Positions 30,926 to 39,076 of a stretch of DNA of 64,000 nucleotides are shown here, one piece after another (position 1 is the stretch's first letter; every line of letters starts with the position of its first letter). The translations under genes and the position numbers were made by a program. The notes under the pieces were generated by a model. The model ran no database searches. It was not told the origin of the DNA and saw only the letters and a program-made list of their open reading frames with translations. The stretch spans positions 104,270 through 168,269 of the forward strand of contig NZ_JARVKV010000007.1 in the NCBI RefSeq assembly GCF_029813835.1, in the 5' to 3' direction. Origin of the DNA: Streptomyces sp. DH37 (GTDB lineage: Bacteria; Actinomycetota; Actinomycetes; Streptomycetales; Streptomycetaceae).

Positions 30926-32680
30926 TCAGCCGGTCTCGCGCCAGCGGTTGGTGACCGGCAGGCGCCGGTCCTTGCCGAAGCCCTTCGCCGAGATCTTGGT
31001 GCCCGGCGGGTACTGCCGCCGCTTGTACTCGGCGGTGTCCGTCATCCGCAGCACCCGGGTGACGGTCTCCTCGTCGAAGCCCCGCGCGATGATCTCCTCG
31101 CGCCCCTGGTCCCGGTCCACGTACAGCTCCAGGATCCGGTCCAGGACGTCGTAGTCGGGGAGGGAGTCGGAGTCCACCTGGCCCGGGCGCAGTTCCGCGC
31201 TCGGCGGCTTGGCGATGGAGTTCTCCGGGATCGGCGGGATCTCGCCGCGTTCGGCCGCGGCCTTGTTGCGCCAGCGGGCGAGGCGGAAGACGGTCGTCTT
31301 GTAGACGTCCTTGATCGGCCCGTACGCGCCCACCGAGTCGCCGTAGAGCGTCGAGTAGCCGCACGCCAGCTCGGACTTGTTGCCCGGGGCGAGGACGATG
31401 TGGCCCTCCTGGTTGGACAGGCCCATCAGCAGCGTGCCGCGCAGCCGCGCCTGGAGGTTCTCCTCCGCGAGGCCGGTGAGCTGGAGCGAGTCCATGTACG
31501 CGTCGAACATCGGGGCGATCGGCACGGTGCGGTAGTTGAGACCGGTGCGGCGGGCCAGCTCCGCCGCGTCGTCCCTGGAGTGCTCCGAGGAGTAGCGCGA
31601 GGGCATGGAGACGCCGTGCACGTTCTCCGGACCGACCGCGTCGCAGGCGATGGCGGCGGTGAGAGCGGAGTCGATGCCGCCGGAGAGGCCGATGAGCACC
31701 GAGCGGAAACCGTTCTTCAGGACATAGGCGCGCAGGCCCGTGACGAGGGCGGTGTAGATCTCCTCGTCGTCCTCCATGCGCGGCGCCTCGGCGCCGGTGG
31801 CCCGCGGCTCGTACGCCGGGAGGGGGGAGGGGGAGAGGACGCGGTGGTCTATGCGCAGGCCGTCGGCGACGCTGCCGGAGGGGGGCTCGGCCGCGGCGGC
31901 GGGCAGGTCGAGGTCGAGGACGACGCAGTCCTCCGCGAACTGCGGCGCCCGCGCCACGACCTCGCCGTCCGCGGCGACGACGATCGAGTCGCCGTCGAAG
32001 ACCAGGTCGTCCTGGGCGCCGACCATCGCCAGGTAGGCGGTGGTGCAGCCCGCCTCGCGGGCCCGGCGGCGGACGAGGTCCAGACGGGTGTCGTCCTTGT
32101 CGCGCTCGTAGGGGGAGGCGTTGATCGACAGCAGCAGGCCCGCCCCGGCGGCGCGGGCGGCGGGCACCCGGCCGCCGTCCTGCCACAGGTCCTCGCAGAT
32201 GGCCAGGGCCACGTCGATCCCGTGCACCCGGACGACGGGCAGCGTCTCGCCGGGGACGAAGTAGCGGAACTCGTCGAAGACCCCGTAGTTGGGGAGGTGG
32301 TGCTTGGCGTACGTCAGCACCACCTCGCCGCCGTGGAGGACCGCGGCGGCGTTCTGCGGGGCGCCGGCGGGCTGGCCGTAGCGCGGCTGGGCCTTCTCCG
32401 CCCTGTCCAGGTAGCCGACGACCACGGGGATCTCCCCGAAGCCCTCGTCGGCCAGGCGCCCGGCGAGGGCGGTGAGGGCGGCCCGGCTGGCCTTGACGAA
32501 GGACGGGCGCAGGGCCAGGTCCTCGACGGGGTAGCCGGTGAGCATCATCTCGGGGAACGCCACCAGGTGCGCCCCCCGTTCGGCCGAGCGCCGCGTCCAG
32601 CGGACGACCGCGTCCGCGTTCCCGGCGAGGTCGCCGACGGTGGAGTCGATCTGGTTCAGGGCGAGTCGTAGCTGAGGCAC
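30926..32680 (-). CDS. nadE: Glutamine-dependent NAD+ synthetase
   Basis: The 584-residue enzyme starts at GTG 32680, only 6 bases after TAGACT, so its transcript is probably leaderless. The N-terminal nitrilase-type glutaminase (1-270) has the Glu44-Lys126-Cys162 triad in AFPEMMLTG, TYAKHHLPN and AICEDLWQDGG. The C-terminal synthetase domain carries the PP-loop LSGGIDSALTAAIA, MPSRYSSEHS, LLMGLSNQEGHIVLAPGNKSE and the Lys-rich tail KRRQYPPGTKIS. It converts nicotinate adenine dinucleotide to NAD+ using ammonia channelled from glutamine and ATP. Ends at a strong hairpin. Confidence 0.97.
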   Translation of the reverse strand: MPQLRLALNQIDSTVGDLAGNADAVVRWTRRSAERGAHLVAFPEMMLTGYPVEDLALRPSFVKASRAALTALAGRLADEGFGEIPVVVGYLDRAEKAQPRYGQPAGAPQNAAAVLHGGEVVLTYAKHHLPNYGVFDEFRYFVPGETLPVVRVHGIDVALAICEDLWQDGGRVPAARAAGAGLLLSINASPYERDKDDTRLDLVRRRAREAGCTTAYLAMVGAQDDLVFDGDSIVVAADGEVVARAPQFAEDCVVLDLDLPAAAAEPPSGSVADGLRIDHRVLSPSPLPAYEPRATGAEAPRMEDDEEIYTALVTGLRAYVLKNGFRSVLIGLSGGIDSALTAAIACDAVGPENVHGVSMPSRYSSEHSRDDAAELARRTGLNYRTVPIAPMFDAYMDSLQLTGLAEENLQARLRGTLLMGLSNQEGHIVLAPGNKSELACGYSTLYGDSVGAYGPIKDVYKTTVFRLARWRNKAAAERGEIPPIPENSIAKPPSAELRPGQVDSDSLPDYDVLDRILELYVDRDQGREEIIARGFDEETVTRVLRMTDTAEYKRRQYPPGTKISAKGFGKDRRLPVTNRWRETG

Positions 32681-32686
32681 ACGGTC

Positions 32687-32692
32687 AGTCTA
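32687..32692 (-). promoter_or_regulatory. -10 box (TAGACT) of leaderless nadE transcript
   Basis: TAGACT on the minus strand lies 6 bases before the nadE GTG, and no ribosome binding site is present. The hexamer and distance match those at map. Confidence 0.5.
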
Positions 32693-32804
32693 ATCGTCGT
32701 ACTGACGCGATCTCGTGAGGCGGGTTCCGCGAGGGGCGCCGCGTGTCGGGGCCGCCGGGGCGGGCCGCCGCGGGGGGTTGCCGCGGACGGGGGCCGCCGC
32801 CATC

Positions 32805-32820
32805 CTGAGAGCGCTCTCAG
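32805..32820. promoter_or_regulatory. LacI-type palindrome CTGAGAGCGCTCTCAG
   Basis: This perfect 16-bp palindrome contains TGAGAGCGCTCTCA, which fits the LacI-family pattern TGRGAGCGCTCYCA and differs from the CebR box only at two symmetric positions. It lies 21 bp before the GNAT start, where a bound protein would block initiation or transcription. The gene for the cognate regulator is not evident. Confidence 0.7.
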
Positions 32821-32841
32821 TCGCTGGACGGAAGGAAGCCC

Positions 32842-33480
32842 ATGAGTGCGGACAGCGGGGGCGCGCCGGTCGTGCGGCCGTACCGGCCCCGGGACCGCGA
32901 CGCGGTCTACGACGTGTGCGTGCGCACCGCCGACGCGGGCGGCGACGCGAGGGGGCTCTACCGGGACCCCGACCTGATGCCGGACCTCTTCGCCGGGCCG
33001 TACGTCCACCTCGCGCCCCACCTGGCCTTCGTGCTGGACGACGGCGAGCGCGCGGTGGGGTACGCGGTCGGCACCGCCGACACCGCCGCGTTCGCCGAGG
33101 CGTTCCGCCGCGAGTGGCTGCCGCGCGTCGCCGGGCGGTACCCGCGGGCGCGGACGCCGGACACGCCCGACGAGCGGATGACCGAACTGCTGTACACGCC
33201 CGAGCGCATGGTGCTGCCGGAGCTCGCCGGCCACCCGGCGCACCTCCACGTCGACATCCTCCCCGGGCACCAGCGGGCGGGGCACGGGACGGCGCTCGTC
33301 CACGCGCTGCTGGACGCCCTGCGCCGGGAAGGGGCCGAGCGCGTCCATCTGGGCATGCTGACGGTGAACACCGGCGCACGCCGCTTCTACGACCGCCTCG
33401 GCTTCCACGAGCTGGCGGTGCCCGACCCCGGCCCGCTGACCTACCTGGGCCGCTCCACGGAGGTCGGCGCCGCACGGTGA
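32842..33480 (+). CDS. GNAT-family N-acetyltransferase
   Basis: ATG 32842 follows GGAAGGAA and gives 212 residues. The N-terminal YRPRDRDAVYDVCVRTADAG and the acetyl-CoA site LPGHQRAGHGTALVHALLDAL (positions about 146-166) define a GNAT fold, with MLTVNTGARRFYDRLGFHEL at the C terminus. The early part (GLYRDPDLMPDLFAGPYVHL, AFVLDDGERAVGYAVGTADT) resembles the acetyltransferase-like domain fused to O-GlcNAcase enzymes. The LacI-type operator in front suggests sugar-dependent expression, which is unusual for a GNAT. Substrate unknown. Confidence 0.85.
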   Translation: MSADSGGAPVVRPYRPRDRDAVYDVCVRTADAGGDARGLYRDPDLMPDLFAGPYVHLAPHLAFVLDDGERAVGYAVGTADTAAFAEAFRREWLPRVAGRYPRARTPDTPDERMTELLYTPERMVLPELAGHPAHLHVDILPGHQRAGHGTALVHALLDALRREGAERVHLGMLTVNTGARRFYDRLGFHELAVPDPGPLTYLGRSTEVGAAR

Positions 33481-33604
33481 GGGGAGGCGGCGCGTCGGGG
33501 CAGCGTAATGTGGCGGTAACCCCTCACCGTGATACTGGTGTGCCAGCCGCCCCCTCCCCGGGCGGTACGGGGAGAGGCCGTCTGACCAGCGAGGATGGGT
33601 GACC

Positions 33605-34966
33605 ATGGACAAGCAGCAGGAATTCGTGCTCAGGACGCTCGAGGAGCGCGACATCCGGTTCGTCCGGCTGTGGTTCACCGACGTCCTGGGCTTTCTGAAG
33701 TCCGTCGCCGTCGCGCCCGCCGAGCTCGAGCAGGCCTTCGACGAGGGCATGGGCTTCGACGGCTCCGCGATCGAGGGCTTCGCGCGCGTCTACGAGTCGG
33801 ACATGATCGCCAAGCCCGACCCCAGCACGTTCCAGATCCTGCCCTGGCGCGCCGAGGCCCCCGGCACCGCGCGGATGTTCTGCGACATCCTGATGCCGGA
33901 CGGCTCCCCCTCGTACGCCGACCCCCGCTACGTCCTCAAGCGGGCCCTGAACAAGACCTCCGACCTCGGCTTCACCTTCTACACCCACCCCGAGATCGAG
34001 TTCTTCCTCCTCAAGGACCGCCCGGTGGACGGCTCCCGGCCCACCCCGGCCGACTCCTCCGGCTACTTCGACCACACCCCGCAGCACGTCGGCCAGGACT
34101 TCCGCCGCCAGGCGATCACCATGCTGGAGTCGATGGGCATCTCGGTGGAGTTCTCCCACCACGAGGGCGCCCCGGGCCAGCAGGAGATCGACCTGCGGTA
34201 CGCCGACGCCCTGTCGACGGCCGACAACATCATGACGTTCCGCCTGGTGATGAAGCAGGTCGCGCTGGAGCAGGGCGTGCAGGCCACCTTCATGCCCAAG
34301 CCGTTCTCGGAGTTCCCCGGCTCGGGCATGCACACCCACCTGTCGCTGTTCGAGGGCGACCGCAACGCCTTCCACGAGTCCGGCGCCGAGTACCAGCTCT
34401 CCAAGGTGGGCCGCTCCTTCATCGCCGGGCTGCTGAGGCACGCGGGGGAGATCTCCGCCGTCACCAACCAGTGGGTCAACTCCTACAAGCGCATCTGGGG
34501 CGGCGCCCAGCGCACCGCGGGCGCCGGCGGCGAGGCGCCGTCGTACATCTGCTGGGGGCACAACAACCGCTCCGCGCTGATCCGGGTGCCGATGTACAAG
34601 CCCGGCAAGATGGGCTCCACCCGCATCGAGGTGCGCTCCCTGGACTCCGGGGCCAACCCGTACCTGGCCTACGCGGTGCTGCTCGCCGCCGGGCTGAAGG
34701 GCATCGAGGAGGGCTACGAGCTCCCGGCCGGCGCCGAGGACGACGTGTGGGCGCTGTCGGACGCCGAGCGCCGCGCGATGGGCATCGAGCCGCTGCCGCA
34801 GAACCTGGGCGAGGCGATCACGCTGATGGAGCGCAGCGAGCTGGTCGCCGAGACCCTGGGCGAGCACGTCTTCGATTTCTTCCTGCGCAACAAGAAGCAG
34901 GAGTGGGAGGAGTACCGCTCGGAGGTCACCGCCTTCGAGCTGCGCAAGTCCCTGCCGGTGCTGTAG
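33605..34966 (+). CDS. glnA2: Type I glutamine synthetase-like ligase GlnA2 (gamma-glutamylpolyamine synthetase type)
   Basis: The 453-residue protein starts at ATG 33605 (GTG 33599 is an alternative). It has the GS beta-grasp domain (FVRLWFTDVLGFLKSVAVAP, MGFDGSAIEGFARVYESDM) and catalytic domain (FYTHPEIEFFLL, GMHTHLSLFEGD, NQWVNSYKRIWGG, RIEVRSLDSGANPYLAYAV). The C-terminal part reads EGYELPAGAEDDVWALSDAE instead of the KNLYDLPPEE loop of classical GSI, so the adenylylated Tyr is absent. Its position before glnE matches S. coelicolor glnA2 (SCO2241), reported to glutamylate polyamines. GATACT at 33531-33536 may be its -10. The glnE gene follows 92 bp downstream. Confidence 0.88.
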   Translation: MDKQQEFVLRTLEERDIRFVRLWFTDVLGFLKSVAVAPAELEQAFDEGMGFDGSAIEGFARVYESDMIAKPDPSTFQILPWRAEAPGTARMFCDILMPDGSPSYADPRYVLKRALNKTSDLGFTFYTHPEIEFFLLKDRPVDGSRPTPADSSGYFDHTPQHVGQDFRRQAITMLESMGISVEFSHHEGAPGQQEIDLRYADALSTADNIMTFRLVMKQVALEQGVQATFMPKPFSEFPGSGMHTHLSLFEGDRNAFHESGAEYQLSKVGRSFIAGLLRHAGEISAVTNQWVNSYKRIWGGAQRTAGAGGEAPSYICWGHNNRSALIRVPMYKPGKMGSTRIEVRSLDSGANPYLAYAVLLAAGLKGIEEGYELPAGAEDDVWALSDAERRAMGIEPLPQNLGEAITLMERSELVAETLGEHVFDFFLRNKKQEWEEYRSEVTAFELRKSLPVL

Positions 34967-35058
34967 CGCGCCTTCGCGGGGACGGCCGGCACGGCGGGAC
35001 CGGCCGGCACGGCGGAACGGGCAGGACAGGCGGGACGGCGGCGAGAGGCAAGGCCACG

Positions 35059-38000
35059 GTGGTGCAGGGCGGTCGGCGGGACAGCCGGTTCGGACGGTTC
35101 GTACGGCACGGGTTCACCGATCCGGGGGCGGCCGGCCGCCTGCTGGACTCGCCCGCCCTGGCCCGGGTGCGGGACGACGCGGTGCTGCTCGACGCGCTCG
35201 GCGCCACCGCCGACCCCGACCTGGCGCTGCTGTCCTTCGTGCGGCTGGTGGAGGCCCAGCCGGACGACACCGGGCGCCAGACGCTGCTGAGCACCGTGCT
35301 GGCCGCCAAGCCGCTGCGCGACCGGCTGCTGGGCGTGCTCGGCGCCTCCGAGGCGCTGGGGGACCACCTCGCGCGCCACCCGGACGACTGGCGGGTCCTC
35401 CAGTCGTACGAGACGACCGACCTCCACCCGGGCGTCGAGGAGTTCGAGGCCGCGCTCGCCCCCGCGACCGGCCCCGACGAGCTGCGCGTCGCCTACCGCC
35501 GCGCCCTGCTCACCATCGCCGCCCGCGACGTCTGCGGCACCACCGCCGTCAGGGAGACCGCCGCCGAGCTCGCCGACCTGGCCACCGCCACCCTGCGCGC
35601 CGCCCTGGCGGTGGCCGAGCGCGAGGAGCCGGGCGACGCGCAGCTGTGCCGGCTGGCCGTGATCGGGCTGGGCAAGTGCGGCGGCCACGAGCTGAACTAC
35701 GTCTCGGACGTGGACGTCGTCTTCGTCGCCGAGCCCACCGGGGGCGGGGAGGGGGACGACGGGGAGACCGGGGCGCTGCGCGCCGCCACCCGGCTCGCCT
35801 CCCGCATGATGCGGATCTGCTCCGACACCACCGCCGAGGGCACCATCTGGCCGGTGGACGCCAACCTGCGGCCCGAGGGACGCAACGGCCCGCTGGTGCG
35901 CACCCTGAGCAGCCATCTGGCGTACTACCGGCGCTGGGCCAAGACCTGGGAGTTCCAGGCGCTGCTCAAGGCCCGTCCGGTGGCCGGCGACGCGGCGCTG
36001 GGCCGCGAGTACTGCGAGGCCCTGGCCCCCCTGGTGTGGCAGGCCGCCGAGCGCGAGAACTTCGTCACCGACGTCCAGCAGATGCGCCGCCGCGTGGTGG
36101 CCGGGATCCCCGCCGCGCAGCTCGACCGCGAGCTCAAGCTCGGCCCGGGCGGCCTGCGCGACGTGGAGTTCGCCGTCCAGCTCCTCCAGCTCGTCCACGG
36201 ACGCAGCGACACCGCCCTGCGCAGCCCCACCACCCTGGCCGCGCTCGACGCGCTCGCGGCGGGCGGGTACGTGGGCCGCCAGGACGCCGCCGCGCTCGAC
36301 GACGCGTACCGCTTCCTGCGCGTCCTGGAGCACCGCATCCAGCTCCAGAAGCTGCGCCGCACCCACCTGATGCCCCAGGACCAGGCCGAGCTGCGCCGCC
36401 TGGGCCGCTCGCTGGGCTTCCGCCAGGACCCGGTGGCCGAGCTGACCCGCGCCTGGAAGCGGCACGCCGCGGTGGTGCGGCGGCTGCACGAGAAGCTCTT
36501 CTACCGGCCGCTGCTGGACGCCGTCGCGCAGCTCGCGCCCGGTGAGATCCGGCTGTCGGCCAGCGCCGCGCGGCAGCGCCTGGAGGCCCTCGGCTACGCC
36601 GATCCGGCCGCCGCCCTGCGCCATCTGGAGGCGCTGACCTCCGGGGTCAGCCGCAAGGCCGCCATCCAGCGCACCCTGCTGCCGGTGCTGCTGGGCTGGT
36701 TCGCCGACTCCGCCGACCCCGACGCCGGGCTGCTGGGCTTCCGCAAGGTCTCCGACGCGCTCGGCCAGACGCCCTGGTACCTGCGGCTGCTGCGGGACGA
36801 GGGGGCGGCCGCCGAGAACCTGGCCCGGGTGCTGTCCGCCGGACGCCTCGCCCCCGACCTGCTGCTGCGCGCCCCCGAGGCCGTCGCCCTGCTCGGCGAC
36901 CCCGGGGGGCTGAGGCCGCGCGGCAGGGAGGCGCTGACCCAGGAGGCGCTGGCGGCCGTCGGCCGGGCCGACGGTCCCGAGCAGGCCGTCGCCGCCGTGC
37001 GCGGGGTGCGCCGCCGCGAGCTGTTCCGTACGGCCGCCGCCGACATCATCGGCGCCTACAAGGCGGGGAGCGGGGAGGAGCCGGCGCAGGGCCCGCCCCC
37101 CGGCGGCCCCGACGGCCCCGACGGCACGGCCGCCGCCGTGGACCGGGTGGGCGAGGCGCTGTCCGACCTCAACGCCGCGACCGTCGCCGGGGCGCTGCGG
37201 GCGGCGGTGGACGCCCGCTGGGGCGACACCCTGCCCACCCGCTTCGCCGTCATCGGCATGGGCCGCTTCGGCGGACGCGAGCTGAACTACGGCTCCGACG
37301 CGGACGTGCTGTTCGTCCACGAGCCGCGCGAGGGCGTGGACGAGCGGGAGGCGGGCGAGGCCGCCTTCGCCGTCGCCAACGAGATGCGCCGCCTCCTCCA
37401 GCTCCCCAGCTCCGACCCGCCGCTCCTCATCGACGCCGACCTGCGCCCGGAGGGCAGGAGCGGCCCGCTGGTGCGCACCCTGGCCTCCTACGCGGCCTAC
37501 TACCGCCGCTGGTCGCTGGTGTGGGAGCGGCACGCGCTGCTGCGCGCCGAGCCGGTGGCGGGCGACGCCGACCTGGGCCGCCGCTTCGTCGAGCTGATCG
37601 ACCCCCTGCGCTACCTCGAGGGCGGTCTGGAGGAGGAGGCGGTGCGGGAGATCCGCCGCCTCAAGGCGCGGATGGAGACCGAGCGGCTGCCGCGCGGCGC
37701 CGACCCCACCACCCACACCAAGCTGGGCAGGGGCGGCCTGTCGGACGTGGAGTGGACCGTCCAGCTGACGCAGCTGCGCCACGGCGCGTCCGAGCCGGCG
37801 CTGCGCACCACCCGCACCCGCACCGCCCTGGCCGCCGCGCGGGAGGCCGGGCTGATCGGCGAGGAGGACGCGGGGATCCTGGACGAGGCGTGGCTGCTGG
37901 CCACCCGGGTGCGCAACGCCGTGATGCTGGTGCGCGGCCGGCCCGGCGACACCTTCCCCTCCGAGCCGCGCGAACTGGCCGCCGTCGGCCGCTACCTCGG

Positions 38001-38100
38001 CTACGAGCCGGGCCACGTGGGCGAGATGCTGGAGGACTACCGCCGCACCACGCGCCGCGCCCGCGCGGTGGTGGACCGGCTGTTCTACGGCGCCGACTGA
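35059..38100 (+). CDS. glnE: Bifunctional glutamine synthetase adenylyltransferase/deadenylylase
   Basis: GTG 35059, behind AAGG, gives 1013 residues; GTG 35062 is equally possible. Two nucleotidyltransferase-fold domains are clear. The N-terminal deadenylylase has GLGKCGGHELNYVSDVDVVF at about residues 203-222, and the C-terminal adenylyltransferase has MGRFGGRELNYGSDADVLFV at about 734-753, each followed by the matching helical domain (GPGGLRDVEFAVQLLQ and GRGGLSDVEWTVQLTQ). A Pro/Gly-rich linker lies at about 675-695. GlnE adenylylates the classical GSI (GlnA1) under nitrogen-rich conditions; the adjacent GlnA2 lacks the target Tyr. Ends at a large hairpin. Confidence 0.96.
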   Translation: MVQGGRRDSRFGRFVRHGFTDPGAAGRLLDSPALARVRDDAVLLDALGATADPDLALLSFVRLVEAQPDDTGRQTLLSTVLAAKPLRDRLLGVLGASEALGDHLARHPDDWRVLQSYETTDLHPGVEEFEAALAPATGPDELRVAYRRALLTIAARDVCGTTAVRETAAELADLATATLRAALAVAEREEPGDAQLCRLAVIGLGKCGGHELNYVSDVDVVFVAEPTGGGEGDDGETGALRAATRLASRMMRICSDTTAEGTIWPVDANLRPEGRNGPLVRTLSSHLAYYRRWAKTWEFQALLKARPVAGDAALGREYCEALAPLVWQAAERENFVTDVQQMRRRVVAGIPAAQLDRELKLGPGGLRDVEFAVQLLQLVHGRSDTALRSPTTLAALDALAAGGYVGRQDAAALDDAYRFLRVLEHRIQLQKLRRTHLMPQDQAELRRLGRSLGFRQDPVAELTRAWKRHAAVVRRLHEKLFYRPLLDAVAQLAPGEIRLSASAARQRLEALGYADPAAALRHLEALTSGVSRKAAIQRTLLPVLLGWFADSADPDAGLLGFRKVSDALGQTPWYLRLLRDEGAAAENLARVLSAGRLAPDLLLRAPEAVALLGDPGGLRPRGREALTQEALAAVGRADGPEQAVAAVRGVRRRELFRTAAADIIGAYKAGSGEEPAQGPPPGGPDGPDGTAAAVDRVGEALSDLNAATVAGALRAAVDARWGDTLPTRFAVIGMGRFGGRELNYGSDADVLFVHEPREGVDEREAGEAAFAVANEMRRLLQLPSSDPPLLIDADLRPEGRSGPLVRTLASYAAYYRRWSLVWERHALLRAEPVAGDADLGRRFVELIDPLRYLEGGLEEEAVREIRRLKARMETERLPRGADPTTHTKLGRGGLSDVEWTVQLTQLRHGASEPALRTTRTRTALAAAREAGLIGEEDAGILDEAWLLATRVRNAVMLVRGRPGDTFPSEPRELAAVGRYLGYEPGHVGEMLEDYRRTTRRARAVVDRLFYGAD

Positions 38101-38119
38101 AGCGGACCCGGGAACGGCG

Positions 38120-38174
38120 GAGCCCCCGGCGCCTTCTCTTCGGGCTTCTCCGGATCCCTCCGGGCCGGGGGCTC
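38120..38174. terminator. Bidirectional terminator between glnE and PAP2 gene
   Basis: GAGCCCCCGGC (38120-38130) and its exact complement (38164-38174) enclose 33 bases that contain further short inverted repeats. The two genes converge here with only 88 bp between stops. Confidence 0.6.
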
Positions 38175-38188
38175 GTGCGGGCGGCCCG

Positions 38189-39040
38189 TCAGGGCCGTGT
38201 CGCCGCGGGGACCAGGCGGGGCAGGCGGTGGGCCGGCGCGCCGTACCAGGCGCGGGAGATCGCGAAGCCTATGCCCAGGCAGACCACCCCGCCCACCGCG
38301 TCCAGCCAGAAGTGGTTGGCGGTGCAGACGATGACGACGAGGGTGACCGCCGGGTAGAGCCAGCCGAGGATCTTCACCCACAGCGGCGCCGCGAGCAGGG
38401 CGATGGTGATGCCGCACCACACGGACCAGCCGATGTGCATCGACGGCATGGCCGCGTACTGGTTGGAGACGTTGGCCATGTTGCCCGAGGCCATCGACCC
38501 CCAGGTGTCGTGGACCTTGACGGTGTCGATGAAGTGCACGCTCTCCATCAGCCGCGGCGGCGCCAGGGGGTAGAGGTAGTAGCCGAGCAGGGCGACGGCC
38601 GTGGTGGCGAACAGGACCGTGCGGGTGGCGGCGTAGCGGCCCGGGTGTCTGCGGTAGAGCCAGACCAGGACGCCGACGGTCACGATGAAGTGCAGCGTCG
38701 CGTAGTAGTAGTTCATCGACACGATGAGCCAGGTGACGCCGTTGACCGCGTGGTTGAGCGACTGCTCGACGGCGATGCCGAGGGCGCGTTCGGCCTCCCA
38801 CAGCCAGTCGGCGTTCCGCAGGGCCTGCGCCTCCTGCTCCGGCACGGCGTTGCGGATCATGGAGTACGTCCAGTAGCTGACCGCGATCAGCGCGATCTCG
38901 AACCAGATCCTCGGCCGCCGGGGTGCGCGGATGCGCTGGACGACGGTGCGGCGCGGTGCCGGGACACACGTGCGTTCACCTGCCGAGGCGACGGTGGTCA
39001 CCCGGGCTTCTTCTGTCGTCCTCGCGATCGGAACCCCCAT
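38189..39040 (-). CDS. PAP2-family membrane phosphatase (inositol phosphorylceramide synthase-like)
   Basis: ATG 39040 gives 283 residues; CAGACT lies 8 bases upstream, suggesting a leaderless message, while GTG 39001 with GAAGAAG is an alternative start. About six helices are seen. PAP2 motifs are present in the AUR1/PAP2_3 form: YLYPLAPPRLMESVHF, AAMPSMHIGWSVWCG with catalytic His, and TANHFWLDAVGGV with His and Asp. Such proteins remove or transfer lipid phosphate groups on the outer face of the membrane. In Streptomyces they are uncharacterised. It lies between glnE and malR but has no clear link to either. Confidence 0.85.
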   Translation of the reverse strand: MGVPIARTTEEARVTTVASAGERTCVPAPRRTVVQRIRAPRRPRIWFEIALIAVSYWTYSMIRNAVPEQEAQALRNADWLWEAERALGIAVEQSLNHAVNGVTWLIVSMNYYYATLHFIVTVGVLVWLYRRHPGRYAATRTVLFATTAVALLGYYLYPLAPPRLMESVHFIDTVKVHDTWGSMASGNMANVSNQYAAMPSMHIGWSVWCGITIALLAAPLWVKILGWLYPAVTLVVIVCTANHFWLDAVGGVVCLGIGFAISRAWYGAPAHRLPRLVPAATRP

Positions 39041-39076
39041 GGGGCGACAGTCTGCCAGAATCGGACCTCCGACCGA

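Noticed and set aside
33477..33527. GTGAGGGG/CCCCTCAC inverted repeat between the GNAT and glnA2 as terminator
   Set aside because: The 8-bp arms are 35 bases apart and overlap the GNAT stop codon; too weak compared with the other stems in the window.
34714..38016. 1100-codon minus-strand frame opposite glnE
   Set aside because: Same artefact: low-complexity antisense translation with no family resemblance, while glnE has complete domain structure.
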